A DNA stretch of 64,000 nt from Robertkochia aurantiaca (GTDB taxonomy: Bacteria; Bacteroidota; Bacteroidia; Flavobacteriales; Flavobacteriaceae): contig NZ_JAINZS010000001.1 of NCBI RefSeq assembly GCF_020166495.1, positions 490,561 to 554,560 on the forward strand, given 5' to 3'. Numbering within the stretch: position 1 is the stretch's first letter; each line of letters begins with the position of its first letter. The position numbers were made by a program, and so were the translations under genes. Of this stretch, positions 1 to 8,328 are shown one piece after another. The notes beneath the pieces were generated by a model. The model was not told the origin of the DNA. It saw nothing but the letters and a program-made list of their open reading frames with translations, and made no database searches.

Positions 1-159
1 AAGAGCCTTCTACTCAGTCAGGGGGTATTCACGGGGGGCTCATCTGATAAACAGCTCATCAGGTTATTACCGCCCCTGACCGTTAAAGAGAAACATTCAG
101 AGCAACTGACCCTTGCCCTGAGAAAAGAATTATCAACTGTAAATTCCACTACTCCATGA
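1..159 (+). CDS. argD: Acetylornithine (succinylornithine) aminotransferase, C-terminal end only
   Basis: An open frame enters from the left edge and gives 52 residues before a TGA. It includes GVFTGGSSDK followed by IRLLPPLTV, the usual C-terminal segment of class-III PLP aminotransferases of the ArgD/AstC type. These transfer an amino group between glutamate and N-acyl-glutamate semialdehyde. Only the last part is visible, so the PLP lysine cannot be checked. The stop overlaps the argF' start in an ATGA, which implies translational coupling and supports assignment to the arginine series. Confidence 0.8.
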   Translation, partial: KSLLLSQGVFTGGSSDKQLIRLLPPLTVKEKHSEQLTLALRKELSTVNSTTP

Positions 160-1109
160 AGCAATTTCATGACCTGAATGACATTACAGAAATCGACCTG
201 TTGCTGGACAGAGCCCGTTCTTTCAAACGTGATCCTTTTCAAAAGGAATCGCTGGGAAAACACAAAACCCTGGGCATGCTGTTCTTTAACGCCAGTCTGC
301 GTACACGAATGAGCACCCAGAAGGCAGCCAGGAACCTTGGAATGGATGTGATGGTATTAAACCTCGACAGTGACAGCTGGAAGATGGAATTTGAAGATGG
401 CACCCGTATGCATACCGATAAAGCCGAGCACATCAGAGAGGCCGCTGCCGTGATCGGGCAGTATGCCGACCTGCTTGCCATCAGGGCCTTCCCCACCCTA
501 AGCGACCGGGAAGCAGATCGGGCGGAAAAGATCTTAAAGGGGTTTGCTGCCTATGCCGGAGTGCCGGTCATCAATATGGAAAGCGCCACAGCTCACCCGT
601 TGCAGGCCCTGGCCGATGCTTTGACCATTACCGATACCATGGAGCAACTGAAAACGAAAAAACCGAAAATAGTACTCAGCTGGGCACCACACCCCAAGGC
701 CCTGCCACATGCCGTACCGAATTCTTTTGTGAAGATGATGAAACAGCTGGAGATGGATCTGACCATCACCCACCCGGAAGGATATGACCTGGATCCCGGG
801 ATCACAGCCGGGGTCACCATCAACAAGAACCAGGACGAAGCGCTGGAACAGGCAGATTTTGTGTATGCAAAAAACTGGAGCAGTTACCGTGACTATGGAA
901 AGGTGCTGAGCACAGATGCTTCCTGGATGATCACCAAAGAGAAGCTGGGGAACGCAAGGTTCATGCATTGCCTCCCTGTACGCAGGAATGTGGTGGTGGA
1001 AGATGCCGTCTTAGACAGCGACCAAAGCCTGGTCATCGAACAGGCCGGCAACCGTACCTGGGTGGCACAGGCAGTGTTGGAAGCTATTTTGGGGAGGGGT
1101 GAGTGGTGA
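156..1109 (+). CDS. argF': N-acyl-L-ornithine carbamoyltransferase (ArgF', probably N-succinylornithine type)
   Basis: The 317-residue protein matches the transcarbamylase family that carbamoylates N-acetyl- or N-succinyl-ornithine rather than free ornithine. Visible motifs are the carbamoyl-phosphate loop NASLRTR (residues 45-51), HPLQALAD in the middle and HCLPVRRN near the C-terminus, the last being typical of the acyl-ornithine enzymes. From recalled literature, the residue equivalent to Glu92 of the Xanthomonas acetyl enzyme and Pro90 of the Bacteroides fragilis succinyl enzyme sets acyl specificity. Here my alignment by eye places Ala90 there (DKAEH), favouring the succinyl form. The start overlaps the argD stop (ATGA). 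The final codons and stop lie inside a GTGAGTG tandem repeat. Confidence 0.93.
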   Translation: MKQFHDLNDITEIDLLLDRARSFKRDPFQKESLGKHKTLGMLFFNASLRTRMSTQKAARNLGMDVMVLNLDSDSWKMEFEDGTRMHTDKAEHIREAAAVIGQYADLLAIRAFPTLSDREADRAEKILKGFAAYAGVPVINMESATAHPLQALADALTITDTMEQLKTKKPKIVLSWAPHPKALPHAVPNSFVKMMKQLEMDLTITHPEGYDLDPGITAGVTINKNQDEALEQADFVYAKNWSSYRDYGKVLSTDASWMITKEKLGNARFMHCLPVRRNVVVEDAVLDSDQSLVIEQAGNRTWVAQAVLEAILGRGEW

Positions 1110-1628
1110 GTGGTGAGTGGTGAGTGGTAGATTGTAGATGTTAGATTGTAGATGATAGATTGTAAAAAACCTCATAACCCTTAACTCGTAACTCGTAACC
1201 CATAACCGTATAACTGTAAAGTTGTTAATGGTGAGTCGTTAGTCGGGAGTAGAGAAAGGAGATATGAATGATTAATTGTTAATGTTTAATTATTAAAGGG
1301 AAGAATAATGGAATGGTAGATGACAAATGGTAAATGGTAAATGGTAAATGGTAGATTATAAAAACCTCAAAACCGTATAACCGTAACCCGTAACCCGAAA
1401 CCCGTAACCCGTAACCCATAACCCATATCCCAACACCCCAGAACTAACAAATGATTGGCTAATAGATAAATAGGCGAATTGGCGAATGATAAATGGTAAA
1501 TGATGGATTATGGATTGTGAATTGTGGATTATAAATACCTGAACCTCATAAACTCCATTACTTCATTACCTCATTACTCCATTACCTCATTACCGAAAAC
1601 TGAAAACTGAAAACCGAAAAACGAAAAC
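1097..1628. repeat. Composite short-tandem-repeat island between argF' and argB
   Basis: It opens with four copies of GTGAGTG that contain the argF' stop codon. Then come 7-mers (GATTGTA, GATGTTA), an 8-mer block with core TAAC (CATAACCC and variants), a second 7-mer block (AATGGTA), a further CGTAACCC block, a CATTACCT block, and finally GAAAACTG/GAAAACCG up to the argB start. Seven-base units stop all frames and no gene is visible. The sequence between argF' and argB consists almost entirely of repeat-like units. Confidence 0.85.
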
Positions 1629-1629
1629 C

Positions 1630-2403
1630 GTGAAACTAAAAATCGTAAAAATTGGTGGTAAGATCCTGGAACATGAAAGCCTGCTTTCGGGTTTTCTGGA
1701 TGACTTATCGCAGCTCGAAGGTCCGAAAGTGCTGGTGCATGGCGGCGGACAAAAAGCCAGCAGCCTCGCCACCCAACTCGGCATACCCGTTCAAATGAAT
1801 GACGGACGTCGGGTGACCTGTGAACAAACCCTGGAGGTGATCACCATGGTGTATGGAGGGTTGCTCAACAAAAAGGTCGTGGTGCAACTGCAATCCAGAG
1901 GTTGCGATGCCATCGGCCTTTCCGGAGCCGATGCCAATCTGATCGGTGCGGTAAGGAGACCGGTAGCCGATATCGATTACGGGTTCGCCGGTGATATAAG
2001 CCAGGTGAACACCAAACGCCTTACCTCCCTCGTAGACACCGGGCTGACACCTGTATTCTGCGCGATCACCCATGATGGTAACGGACAACTTTTAAACACC
2101 AATGCCGATACAGTGGCCGCTTCCCTCGCTGTGTCACTGAGCCAGCAATTCGAAGTGGAGCTTTACTACTGTTTTGAACTGAATGGGGTGCTGAGGGATC
2201 CGCAACAAGCCGAAACAGTCATTCCTCACATCAATAAGCGTTACTATCAAAGCCTGATCGAGGAAGGAGTGGTACAGGGTGGCATGTTGCCAAAACTGCA
2301 TAACTGCTTTGATGCTCTTGAAAAGGGCGTGAAACAGATCCATATAGGCTCTGCCGCCATGATAAAGAACGACAACCACCTGAAAACCACTTTAAGCCTA
2401 TGA
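1630..2403 (+). CDS. argB: N-acyl-glutamate kinase (ArgB)
   Basis: This 257-residue amino-acid kinase phosphorylates the gamma-carboxylate of N-acetyl- or N-succinyl-glutamate. Visible signatures are the N-terminal KIGGK (residues 7-11), VHGGGQ for the acyl-glutamate site, GLSGADANLI, and LNTNADTVAA plus QGGMLPK in the C-terminal nucleotide half. The start is a GTG embedded in the last GAAAACCG unit of the upstream repeat island. No better ATG exists upstream, and the KLKIVKIGG start aligns with the family. The stop overlaps the argE start (ATGA). If ArgF' uses succinyl-ornithine, this kinase probably uses N-succinylglutamate, which is an inference. Confidence 0.92.
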   Translation: MKLKIVKIGGKILEHESLLSGFLDDLSQLEGPKVLVHGGGQKASSLATQLGIPVQMNDGRRVTCEQTLEVITMVYGGLLNKKVVVQLQSRGCDAIGLSGADANLIGAVRRPVADIDYGFAGDISQVNTKRLTSLVDTGLTPVFCAITHDGNGQLLNTNADTVAASLAVSLSQQFEVELYYCFELNGVLRDPQQAETVIPHINKRYYQSLIEEGVVQGGMLPKLHNCFDALEKGVKQIHIGSAAMIKNDNHLKTTLSL

Positions 2404-3470
2404 TCACTCAGACACTGACATCGGAAGCAATTAACCTGCTTAAGAAAATGATAGAAACCCCTTCGTTTTCTTCGGAAGAGTCAGAAACCGCCCTCCTGCT
2501 GGAGAACTGGTTCAGGGAAAAAGAGATCCCCTTCGAGCGAAAGAAGAATAACATCTGGGCCTTCAATAAGCATTACCATGAGGGGAAACCCCTGCTGCTG
2601 CTGAACTCTCACCATGATACCGTGAAACCCAATGAGGCATATACCAGAGATCCCTTTAATGCTTCGGTAGACGGTGATAAGCTCTACGGACTCGGAAGCA
2701 ACGATGCGGGAGGATGCCTGGTATCTCTGCTGGCAACCTTTACAGAATTATATGACCGGGAAGACCTTGGGTATAACCTGGTATTCGTTGGCTCTGCCGA
2801 GGAAGAGAGCAGCGGACCTGACGGACTGAACTCGGTATTGAAAGAACTTCCGGAGGTCGACGTGGCTATAGTGGGGGAACCTACTCAAATGCAAATGGCC
2901 ATCGCAGAAAAGGGTTTGGTTGTCTTCGACGGAAAAGTGAACGGCACTCCCGGACATGCAGCCCATGCAAACGGAGACATGGCTATATACAATACCATTG
3001 AGGTCTTGCAGTGGTTCAGGGATTACCGGTTCGAAAAAGTCTCCCCGGTACTGGGGCCGGTAAAAATGACGGTGACCCAAGTCAAGGCAGGCACACAACA
3101 CAATGTGGTACCCGCCGAGGTGAACCTGGTCATCGATGTACGGGTCAATGATTGTTACTCAAATAAAGAGATTCAGCAGATCCTGGAGAAGGAAGCCCCC
3201 TGCCGGTTGAAAGCCCGTTCCCTGCGGCTGAATTCCTCCAGTATTGCTGAATCGCACCCACTTATACAGGCCGGACTGAGCATGGGAAGAAAAACCTATG
3301 GTTCCCCTACCCTTTCCGATCAGGCAGTATTGAGTTGTCCGTCACTGAAAATGGGCCCCGGAGATTCCACCCGTTCCCATTCAGCTGATGAATTTATTTA
3401 CGTGAGCGAGATCGAAGAAGCGATTCCGATGTATGTGGAATTGATCATGAAAGCTTCACGGATGGTTTAA
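2400..3470 (+). CDS. argE: M20-family deacylase, acyl-ornithine/acyl-citrulline deacylase (ArgE-like)
   Basis: The 356-residue M20 metallopeptidase has the two-zinc ligand set of ArgE/DapE: HxDxV at His71-Asp73, Asp102 in GSNDAGG, Glu134-136 in AEEES, and the late His in STRSHSADEF. The dimerisation-domain segment NGTPGHAAH is present. It would remove the acetyl or succinyl group. With an ArgF'-type enzyme upstream, the substrate should be N-acyl-citrulline rather than N-acyl-ornithine. The start overlaps the argB stop by four bases. The stop lies in TTTAATGATTAATTG, already part of the next repeat island. Confidence 0.88.
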   Translation: MITQTLTSEAINLLKKMIETPSFSSEESETALLLENWFREKEIPFERKKNNIWAFNKHYHEGKPLLLLNSHHDTVKPNEAYTRDPFNASVDGDKLYGLGSNDAGGCLVSLLATFTELYDREDLGYNLVFVGSAEEESSGPDGLNSVLKELPEVDVAIVGEPTQMQMAIAEKGLVVFDGKVNGTPGHAAHANGDMAIYNTIEVLQWFRDYRFEKVSPVLGPVKMTVTQVKAGTQHNVVPAEVNLVIDVRVNDCYSNKEIQQILEKEAPCRLKARSLRLNSSSIAESHPLIQAGLSMGRKTYGSPTLSDQAVLSCPSLKMGPGDSTRSHSADEFIYVSEIEEAIPMYVELIMKASRMV

Positions 3471-3765
3471 TGATTAATTGTTAATGTTTAATGATTAAGG
3501 AAAAGTGGAGAGTAGTGAGTAGTGAGTAGTGAGTAGTGAGTGGTAAATTGTAGATGGTAGATTGTAGATGTTAGATGTTAGATGTTAGATGTTAGATGTT
3601 AGATGTTAGATGTTAGATGTTAGATGTTAGATGTTAGATTGTAAGTTAAAGAACTTCATCAACTCCATCAACTTTATAAACCCCATAACTCCATAACCCC
3701 ATAACCCCATAACCCCATAACTCCATAACTCCATAACCCCATAACCCATAACCCCATAACCAAAG
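3468..3765. repeat. Composite short-tandem-repeat island between argE and argH
   Basis: Order of units: TTAATGATTAATTG at the argE stop, GTGAGTA (about four copies), GATTGTA, then GATGTTA in about a dozen near-perfect copies (around 3566-3640). A 9-mer block follows (CTTCATCAA, CTCCATCAA), then 8-mers of CCATAACC type until a few bases before the argH ATG. No ORF and no terminator-like hairpin is visible. Confidence 0.85.
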
Positions 3766-3770
3766 AAAAA

Positions 3771-5054
3771 ATGAAACTCTGGGACAAAGGATATTCAACA
3801 GACAAAAAGATCGATCTCTTTACCGTAGGCAGTGACAGGGAACTGGACCTTCATATCGCCAAATATGATGTCATGGCTTCGAAGGCGCATGCCAAAATGC
3901 TGGCCAAAACAGGACTGATCAGCAGGCAGGAAGCCGAAGACCTGATCGGTGCACTTAATATGATCAATGAAAGCATTGAAGCCGGTACATTTACAATAGA
4001 AGACCAATTCGAAGACGTACACTCGAAGATCGAATACCTGCTTACTGAAAAGCTGGGTGATACCGGAAAGAAGATCCACACCGCAAGATCGCGAAACGAC
4101 CAGGTACTGGTGGCCATGCAACTATACCTGAAAGATGAGATCAAGACGATCCGGTCACTGTCAAAGGAGCTGTTTGAGGTATTGATGCAGCTGGCTGAAA
4201 AGTACTCAACCGTGTCGTTACCGGGATATACCCATCTGCAGGTGGCCATGCCTTCTTCTTTCGGACTCTGGTTCAGCGCCTATGCCGAAAGCCTGATCGA
4301 TGACCTGCTCTTCCTGGAAGCGGCACGAAAAGTGGTAGACCAAAATCCATTAGGCAGCGCGGCGGGCTATGGCAGCTCCTTCCCTGTCGACAGGGAGTTC
4401 ACCACCAAAGAGCTTGGATTTGAAACAATGAAGGTGAATGTGGTGGCCGCCCAGATGGGAAGAGGCAAAGTCGAGAAAGGCGTGGCCCTGGCCATAAGCA
4501 GTATGGCCGGCACCCTGGGAAAACTGGCCATGGACATCTGTCTGTATATGAGCCAGAACTTCGACTTTATCTCCTTTCCCAAAGAGCTCACCACCGGGTC
4601 CAGTATCATGCCCCACAAAAAGAACCCCGATGTGTTTGAACTCATCCGCGGTAAATGCAACCTGTTGCAAGGGGTACCCAACCAGTTGTCGCTGCTATCG
4701 ACCAACCTCCCTTCGGGTTACCACCGTGAACTGCAACTCACCAAGGAGGTCATGATCCCGGCTTTGCAACAGCTAAAGGCTTGCCTGGAAATGATGCGCT
4801 TTTCACTGGAGAAAATAGAGGTCAATGCTTCTATCACCGAAAACCCCATATACGATTATCTCTACAGTGTCGATACCCTAAACGAAAAGGTATTGCAAGG
4901 AGTTCCCTTCAGAGATGCTTACAAAGAAATGTCGGAGGCTATTGAGAATGGAAGCTTCGTTCCTAACAGAGATGTGAAACATACCCATATCGGCAGCACC
5001 GGAAACCCCGGCTTCGACCGGATCAGGGAGAAGATGGATTTTTTTAATGGTTAA
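3771..5054 (+). CDS. argH: Argininosuccinate lyase
   Basis: The 427-residue fumarase/aspartase-superfamily enzyme splits argininosuccinate into arginine and fumarate. It shows TARSRNDQV (residues 104-112), PGYTHLQ with the general-acid His155, and the family signature GSSIMPHKKNP from residue 276, which carries the catalytic serine. The protein is somewhat shorter than the roughly 460 residues of E. coli ArgH. Argininosuccinate synthase (argG) is not in the window and may lie upstream of argD. The gene is separated from argE by a repeat island of about 300 bp, so co-transcription is uncertain. Confidence 0.95.
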   Translation: MKLWDKGYSTDKKIDLFTVGSDRELDLHIAKYDVMASKAHAKMLAKTGLISRQEAEDLIGALNMINESIEAGTFTIEDQFEDVHSKIEYLLTEKLGDTGKKIHTARSRNDQVLVAMQLYLKDEIKTIRSLSKELFEVLMQLAEKYSTVSLPGYTHLQVAMPSSFGLWFSAYAESLIDDLLFLEAARKVVDQNPLGSAAGYGSSFPVDREFTTKELGFETMKVNVVAAQMGRGKVEKGVALAISSMAGTLGKLAMDICLYMSQNFDFISFPKELTTGSSIMPHKKNPDVFELIRGKCNLLQGVPNQLSLLSTNLPSGYHRELQLTKEVMIPALQQLKACLEMMRFSLEKIEVNASITENPIYDYLYSVDTLNEKVLQGVPFRDAYKEMSEAIENGSFVPNRDVKHTHIGSTGNPGFDRIREKMDFFNG

Positions 5055-5270
5055 TTATAAATGATGAATTGTGGATTGTGGATGGTAGATTGTAGATGGT
5101 AGATTGTAGATGTTAGATGTTAGATGTTAGATGTTAGAAAAGTAAATGATTGAGGCTAAAACATCACCTTCATCACTTCCATTACTCCATTACCTCATTA
5201 CCGTATAACCGCATAACTGCATAACCGTATAACCGTATAACCGTATAACCGTATAACCGTATAACCAAAA
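5048..5270. repeat. Composite short-tandem-repeat island after argH
   Basis: Starting at the argH stop (AATGGTTAATTATAAATG) come GATTGTG/GATGGTA and GATGTTA 7-mers, then CATTACTC/CATTACCT 8-mers, then GTATAACC in about eight copies (roughly 5200-5267). The order is the same as in the two upstream islands. Confidence 0.85.
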
Positions 5271-5797
5271 AGAAAAAATAGAAAATAATCTACAGTGCCA
5301 AATGTTAAAGTTTCACCACCAAAAACCAGGATATCAACCTCCGAAAAGGGGCAGCCCCGATTGCCGTTTTTTACGGTAAATACTGTCAGGTTATTCCTAA
5401 ATCGATTGCTTTACTCAAACGTTAGAAACAGGTAGTTAGCACACGAATTTCTTCTTAACATCCGCTATTATAAACAGCGTAATAAAAGCAGGAATTTTCT
5501 TCAAAAACCGGATAAAAGTCAGGCTAAATCAGGGTTTTAGCTATTTCTTAAAGAAATCTTAAAGCCTGTCTGAAACTTGCTTTTTCGCTTTAAAAAGTTA
5601 TTATGTGCCTTGTTCTGAAATGTATTGGGTACTGCATCTGGCTACCGGCAAGTGGTTTTTGACTGTCCTTATGAAATAAACGACAAGATAGACCACTTTA
5701 GTTATGTCTTCAAAAGACGTGCGGTTTTCGATGAATGGTTATCTGACATAGACGAACAACGGAACATTTAAAAATAAATTTTAACAAAAAACAACAC
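5271..5797. other. Spacer upstream of proC without a recognisable gene
   Basis: About 530 bp with ordinary base composition, unlike the adjacent repeat island. The only coding-like trace is a stop-free + frame ending at TAA 5769-5771, about 50 codons long, ending in YVFKRRAVFDEWLSDIDEQRNI. It has no obvious start codon, and I recognise no family. It could be the tail of a decayed gene or chance. No promoter box was identified with confidence. Confidence 0.4.
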
Positions 5798-6589
5798 ATG
5801 AAAGTTACAGTTATTGGATCAGGAAATTTGGGTAAATCCATTATCACAGGGCTCGCGTCCAGCGATCTCTTTGATCCAAAAAACATTACTGTTGCCGACA
5901 AATCTGAAGAAAACTTAAAAATTATTCAGGAACAGGCCGGAGTAACCGTTACAGAAGATAACGTAAAAGCCGTTAAAGAGTCTAAATGGGTTATACTATG
6001 TATCCAGCCAAGAATCCTGAATTTGGTCCTCAATGAGATCAAAGATCATTTACGCGAAGATCAGGTACTGATCTCTACCGTAACGGGAGTGACCATAGAG
6101 GAGATTAACGAGGTTGTACCCAATAATAAGGTGATTCGTGCCATGCCGAACACAGCAGCGGTAAAACAGGAGTCTATGTCTTTTGTTTGTGCCAATGATA
6201 ATGAAGACGAAGATGTATTCTTTGTTGAAAAGATGTTCGGAACCATCGGAAAAGCGATCATCATCGAAGAGCGTCTGATGAAAGCTGCCACCGTACTGGG
6301 TGCCAGTGGTACGGCATTCTTCCTGCGTTTCCTCAGGGCGATGACCCAGGGTGGGGTGCAGATGGGTTTCCATCCGCATGAAGCTCAGGAAATCGTGGGG
6401 CAGGTTGCTTTAGGAGCAGCTGCGCTGATCGAAGACGGAACCCATACCGAGGTGGAGGTCGATAATGTGACCACCCCTTCCGGATGTACTATTGAAGGAC
6501 TGAACGAGCTGGAGCATAACGGATTGTCATCTTCTGTTATTAAAGGAGTGATGGCGGCCTATGCGAAGATCAGCAACATTCACGATTAA
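5798..6589 (+). CDS. proC: Pyrroline-5-carboxylate reductase
   Basis: The 263-residue NAD(P)H enzyme catalyses the last step of proline synthesis. The N-terminal Rossmann motif is VIGSGNLGKS. VIRAMPNTAA lies near the middle. The C-terminal dimerisation domain has the family run GASGTAFFLRF and TTPSGCTIEGLNELE. The length agrees with the family, about 260-280 residues. It heads a proC-proA-proB series with unusually long spacers (about 430 and 110 bp). Confidence 0.95.
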   Translation: MKVTVIGSGNLGKSIITGLASSDLFDPKNITVADKSEENLKIIQEQAGVTVTEDNVKAVKESKWVILCIQPRILNLVLNEIKDHLREDQVLISTVTGVTIEEINEVVPNNKVIRAMPNTAAVKQESMSFVCANDNEDEDVFFVEKMFGTIGKAIIIEERLMKAATVLGASGTAFFLRFLRAMTQGGVQMGFHPHEAQEIVGQVALGAAALIEDGTHTEVEVDNVTTPSGCTIEGLNELEHNGLSSSVIKGVMAAYAKISNIHD

Positions 6590-6599
6590 ATACTTACCT

Positions 6600-6780
6600 G
6601 AAAGACTGTCACCGAACTGACAGACTTTCAGTTACGTTCTTACTGTATTGAAAGTCCCGGTTTCGGCCGGGCTCCTTTCCGAAAGGAAGTGATGGCCTGT
6701 GAAGCCGTAACCCGGCTGCTGACCTTCCGCAGAAAGGAAATAATAATAAATAAAGACAGATCACGGTCTGTATAGGTGTT
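6600..6780. other. Hairpin-rich spacer between proC and proA
   Basis: Several inverted repeats follow each other. GAAAGACTGTC (6600-6610) pairs with GACAGACTTTC (6619-6629) with one mismatch. CCCGG (6656-6660) pairs with CCGGG (6667-6671). TCCTT/AAGGA flanks a small loop near 6673-6687. AGCCG pairs with CGGCT near 6703-6718, and ACAGA with TCTGT near 6758-6773. No T-tract follows the first hairpin, so it is not a clear terminator. It could be a structured leader of proAB. I do not recognise a known riboswitch. Confidence 0.35.
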
Positions 6781-7021
6781 TGAGGCATCAGACGTTAAAT
6801 TTTACAAAGATTTAAAAGACGAAGCCCTTCTCTGGTACAGAGCTTGCACCATATAGTACCGAGATCGTAAAAAGGACTGGTTCCCGGGATTAAAAACAAA
6901 AACAAATGTAATCGGGTGGCCCGTTGCTCCAGTTCCTCAGAAAAATAAACCACCCACCTATTGACCGAAGCACGCTTAACAGCTGTCACAGGCTAAGCGC
7001 AGGCGAAAGTCATAAAACGTA

Positions 7022-8218
7022 ATGGACAAAATACTAACAATCACAGAACGAAATGAAGTGCTGAAACGAATGGCTGAACTTATCCGTCAGGAAAGCAACG
7101 TCATCCTTGAAGCAAACAAAAAAGATCTGGAAAGTTATGATGGAAACGATCTGGCCATGGAAGACCGACTGAAGGTCGACGATGGGAAGATCGACGGAAT
7201 GATCGCTTCTCTGGAGCATCTGGCTTCAGAAGAAGATCCTCTCGGAAAGGAACGCTTTCATTTCACCCATGATAACGGGATGGAAGTATTTAACAAAACT
7301 GCTCCTTTCGGAACCGTGATGATCATTTATGAATCACGTCCTGATGTAACTGTAGAAGCGGCAGGGATCGCTTTTAAATCAGGAAACAAAATTCTGCTTA
7401 AAGGAGGTAAGGAATCATTGAATTCCAATCTTGCCATCGTTGAACTATGGCACAGAGCGCTGAAAGAGAACGGGGTATCTGCCGAATGGGTAGAGTACCT
7501 GCAGTTCAACAGGGAGAAGACCAGGGATTTCCTGGCGAACCCGACTCAGCCGGTAGATCTGATCGTTCCCCGGGGAGGTGAACGCCTGATCGCTTTTGTT
7601 AAAGAGAATGCGAGTTGTCCGGTGATTGTCAGCGGTCGCGGAAACAACTTCGTGTATGTACACAAAGATGCAGACCTGGAACTGGCCAAGAAGGTGATCC
7701 TGAATGCCAAGACCGCCAAGATCTCTGCATGTAATGCCCTGGACAAGGTGTTGATAGACACCCGTATCCCGGCTTACAAAGACTTTGTAAAAGACCTGAT
7801 GGCAGCGCTGTCAGAACACAAGGTAGAAATATTGGTCGATGAGCACTTTAAGAACCTGAACGGTACCAAAGAGATCCCGGGAGACGAGATCTGGTACGAA
7901 GAGTTTCTTGATTACAAGATCGTGATCGGCGGGATCGATTCTCTCGAGAATGCGATCGCCAAGATCAACAAGTTCTCAGGAGGGCACTCCAGCTCGATCA
8001 TCACCAAAGATGAATCGGCAGCCGATACCTTTATGATGACCATCGATGCGGCAGCGGTATATCACAATGCCTCTACCCGTTTTACCGATGGCGGACAGTT
8101 AGGTCTCGGAGGAGAGCTGGCCATCAGTACCGATAAGTTACACCAGCGCGGTCCGATCGGGCTCGCACACCTGGTGACCAACAAGTGGTACATTCACGGA
8201 GAAGGACAAATTCGATAA
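7022..8218 (+). CDS. proA: Glutamate-5-semialdehyde dehydrogenase (gamma-glutamyl phosphate reductase)
   Basis: The 398-residue protein belongs to the aldehyde-dehydrogenase superfamily and reduces gamma-glutamyl phosphate to the semialdehyde with NADPH. The family signature RFTDGGQLGLGGELA and the C-terminal GPIGLAHL are present. The catalytic cysteine is expected at Cys237 in KISACNALDKV. Bases 6781-7021 upstream show no other gene. proB follows after 110 bp. Confidence 0.94.
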   Translation: MDKILTITERNEVLKRMAELIRQESNVILEANKKDLESYDGNDLAMEDRLKVDDGKIDGMIASLEHLASEEDPLGKERFHFTHDNGMEVFNKTAPFGTVMIIYESRPDVTVEAAGIAFKSGNKILLKGGKESLNSNLAIVELWHRALKENGVSAEWVEYLQFNREKTRDFLANPTQPVDLIVPRGGERLIAFVKENASCPVIVSGRGNNFVYVHKDADLELAKKVILNAKTAKISACNALDKVLIDTRIPAYKDFVKDLMAALSEHKVEILVDEHFKNLNGTKEIPGDEIWYEEFLDYKIVIGGIDSLENAIAKINKFSGGHSSSIITKDESAADTFMMTIDAAAVYHNASTRFTDGGQLGLGGELAISTDKLHQRGPIGLAHLVTNKWYIHGEGQIR

Positions 8219-8328
8219 TACTGAATGATGTTGTAAGAAGATGACGTTCGAAGGTTGTAACAACCGTTCACTCATTCATAACACACAAAAATTTATCATT
8301 CATTAAAGCAGAAGCTAAAAAACAAGAC

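Noticed and set aside
3560..3640. CRISPR array
   Set aside because: GATGTTA units are contiguous without spacers, and no cas gene is present.
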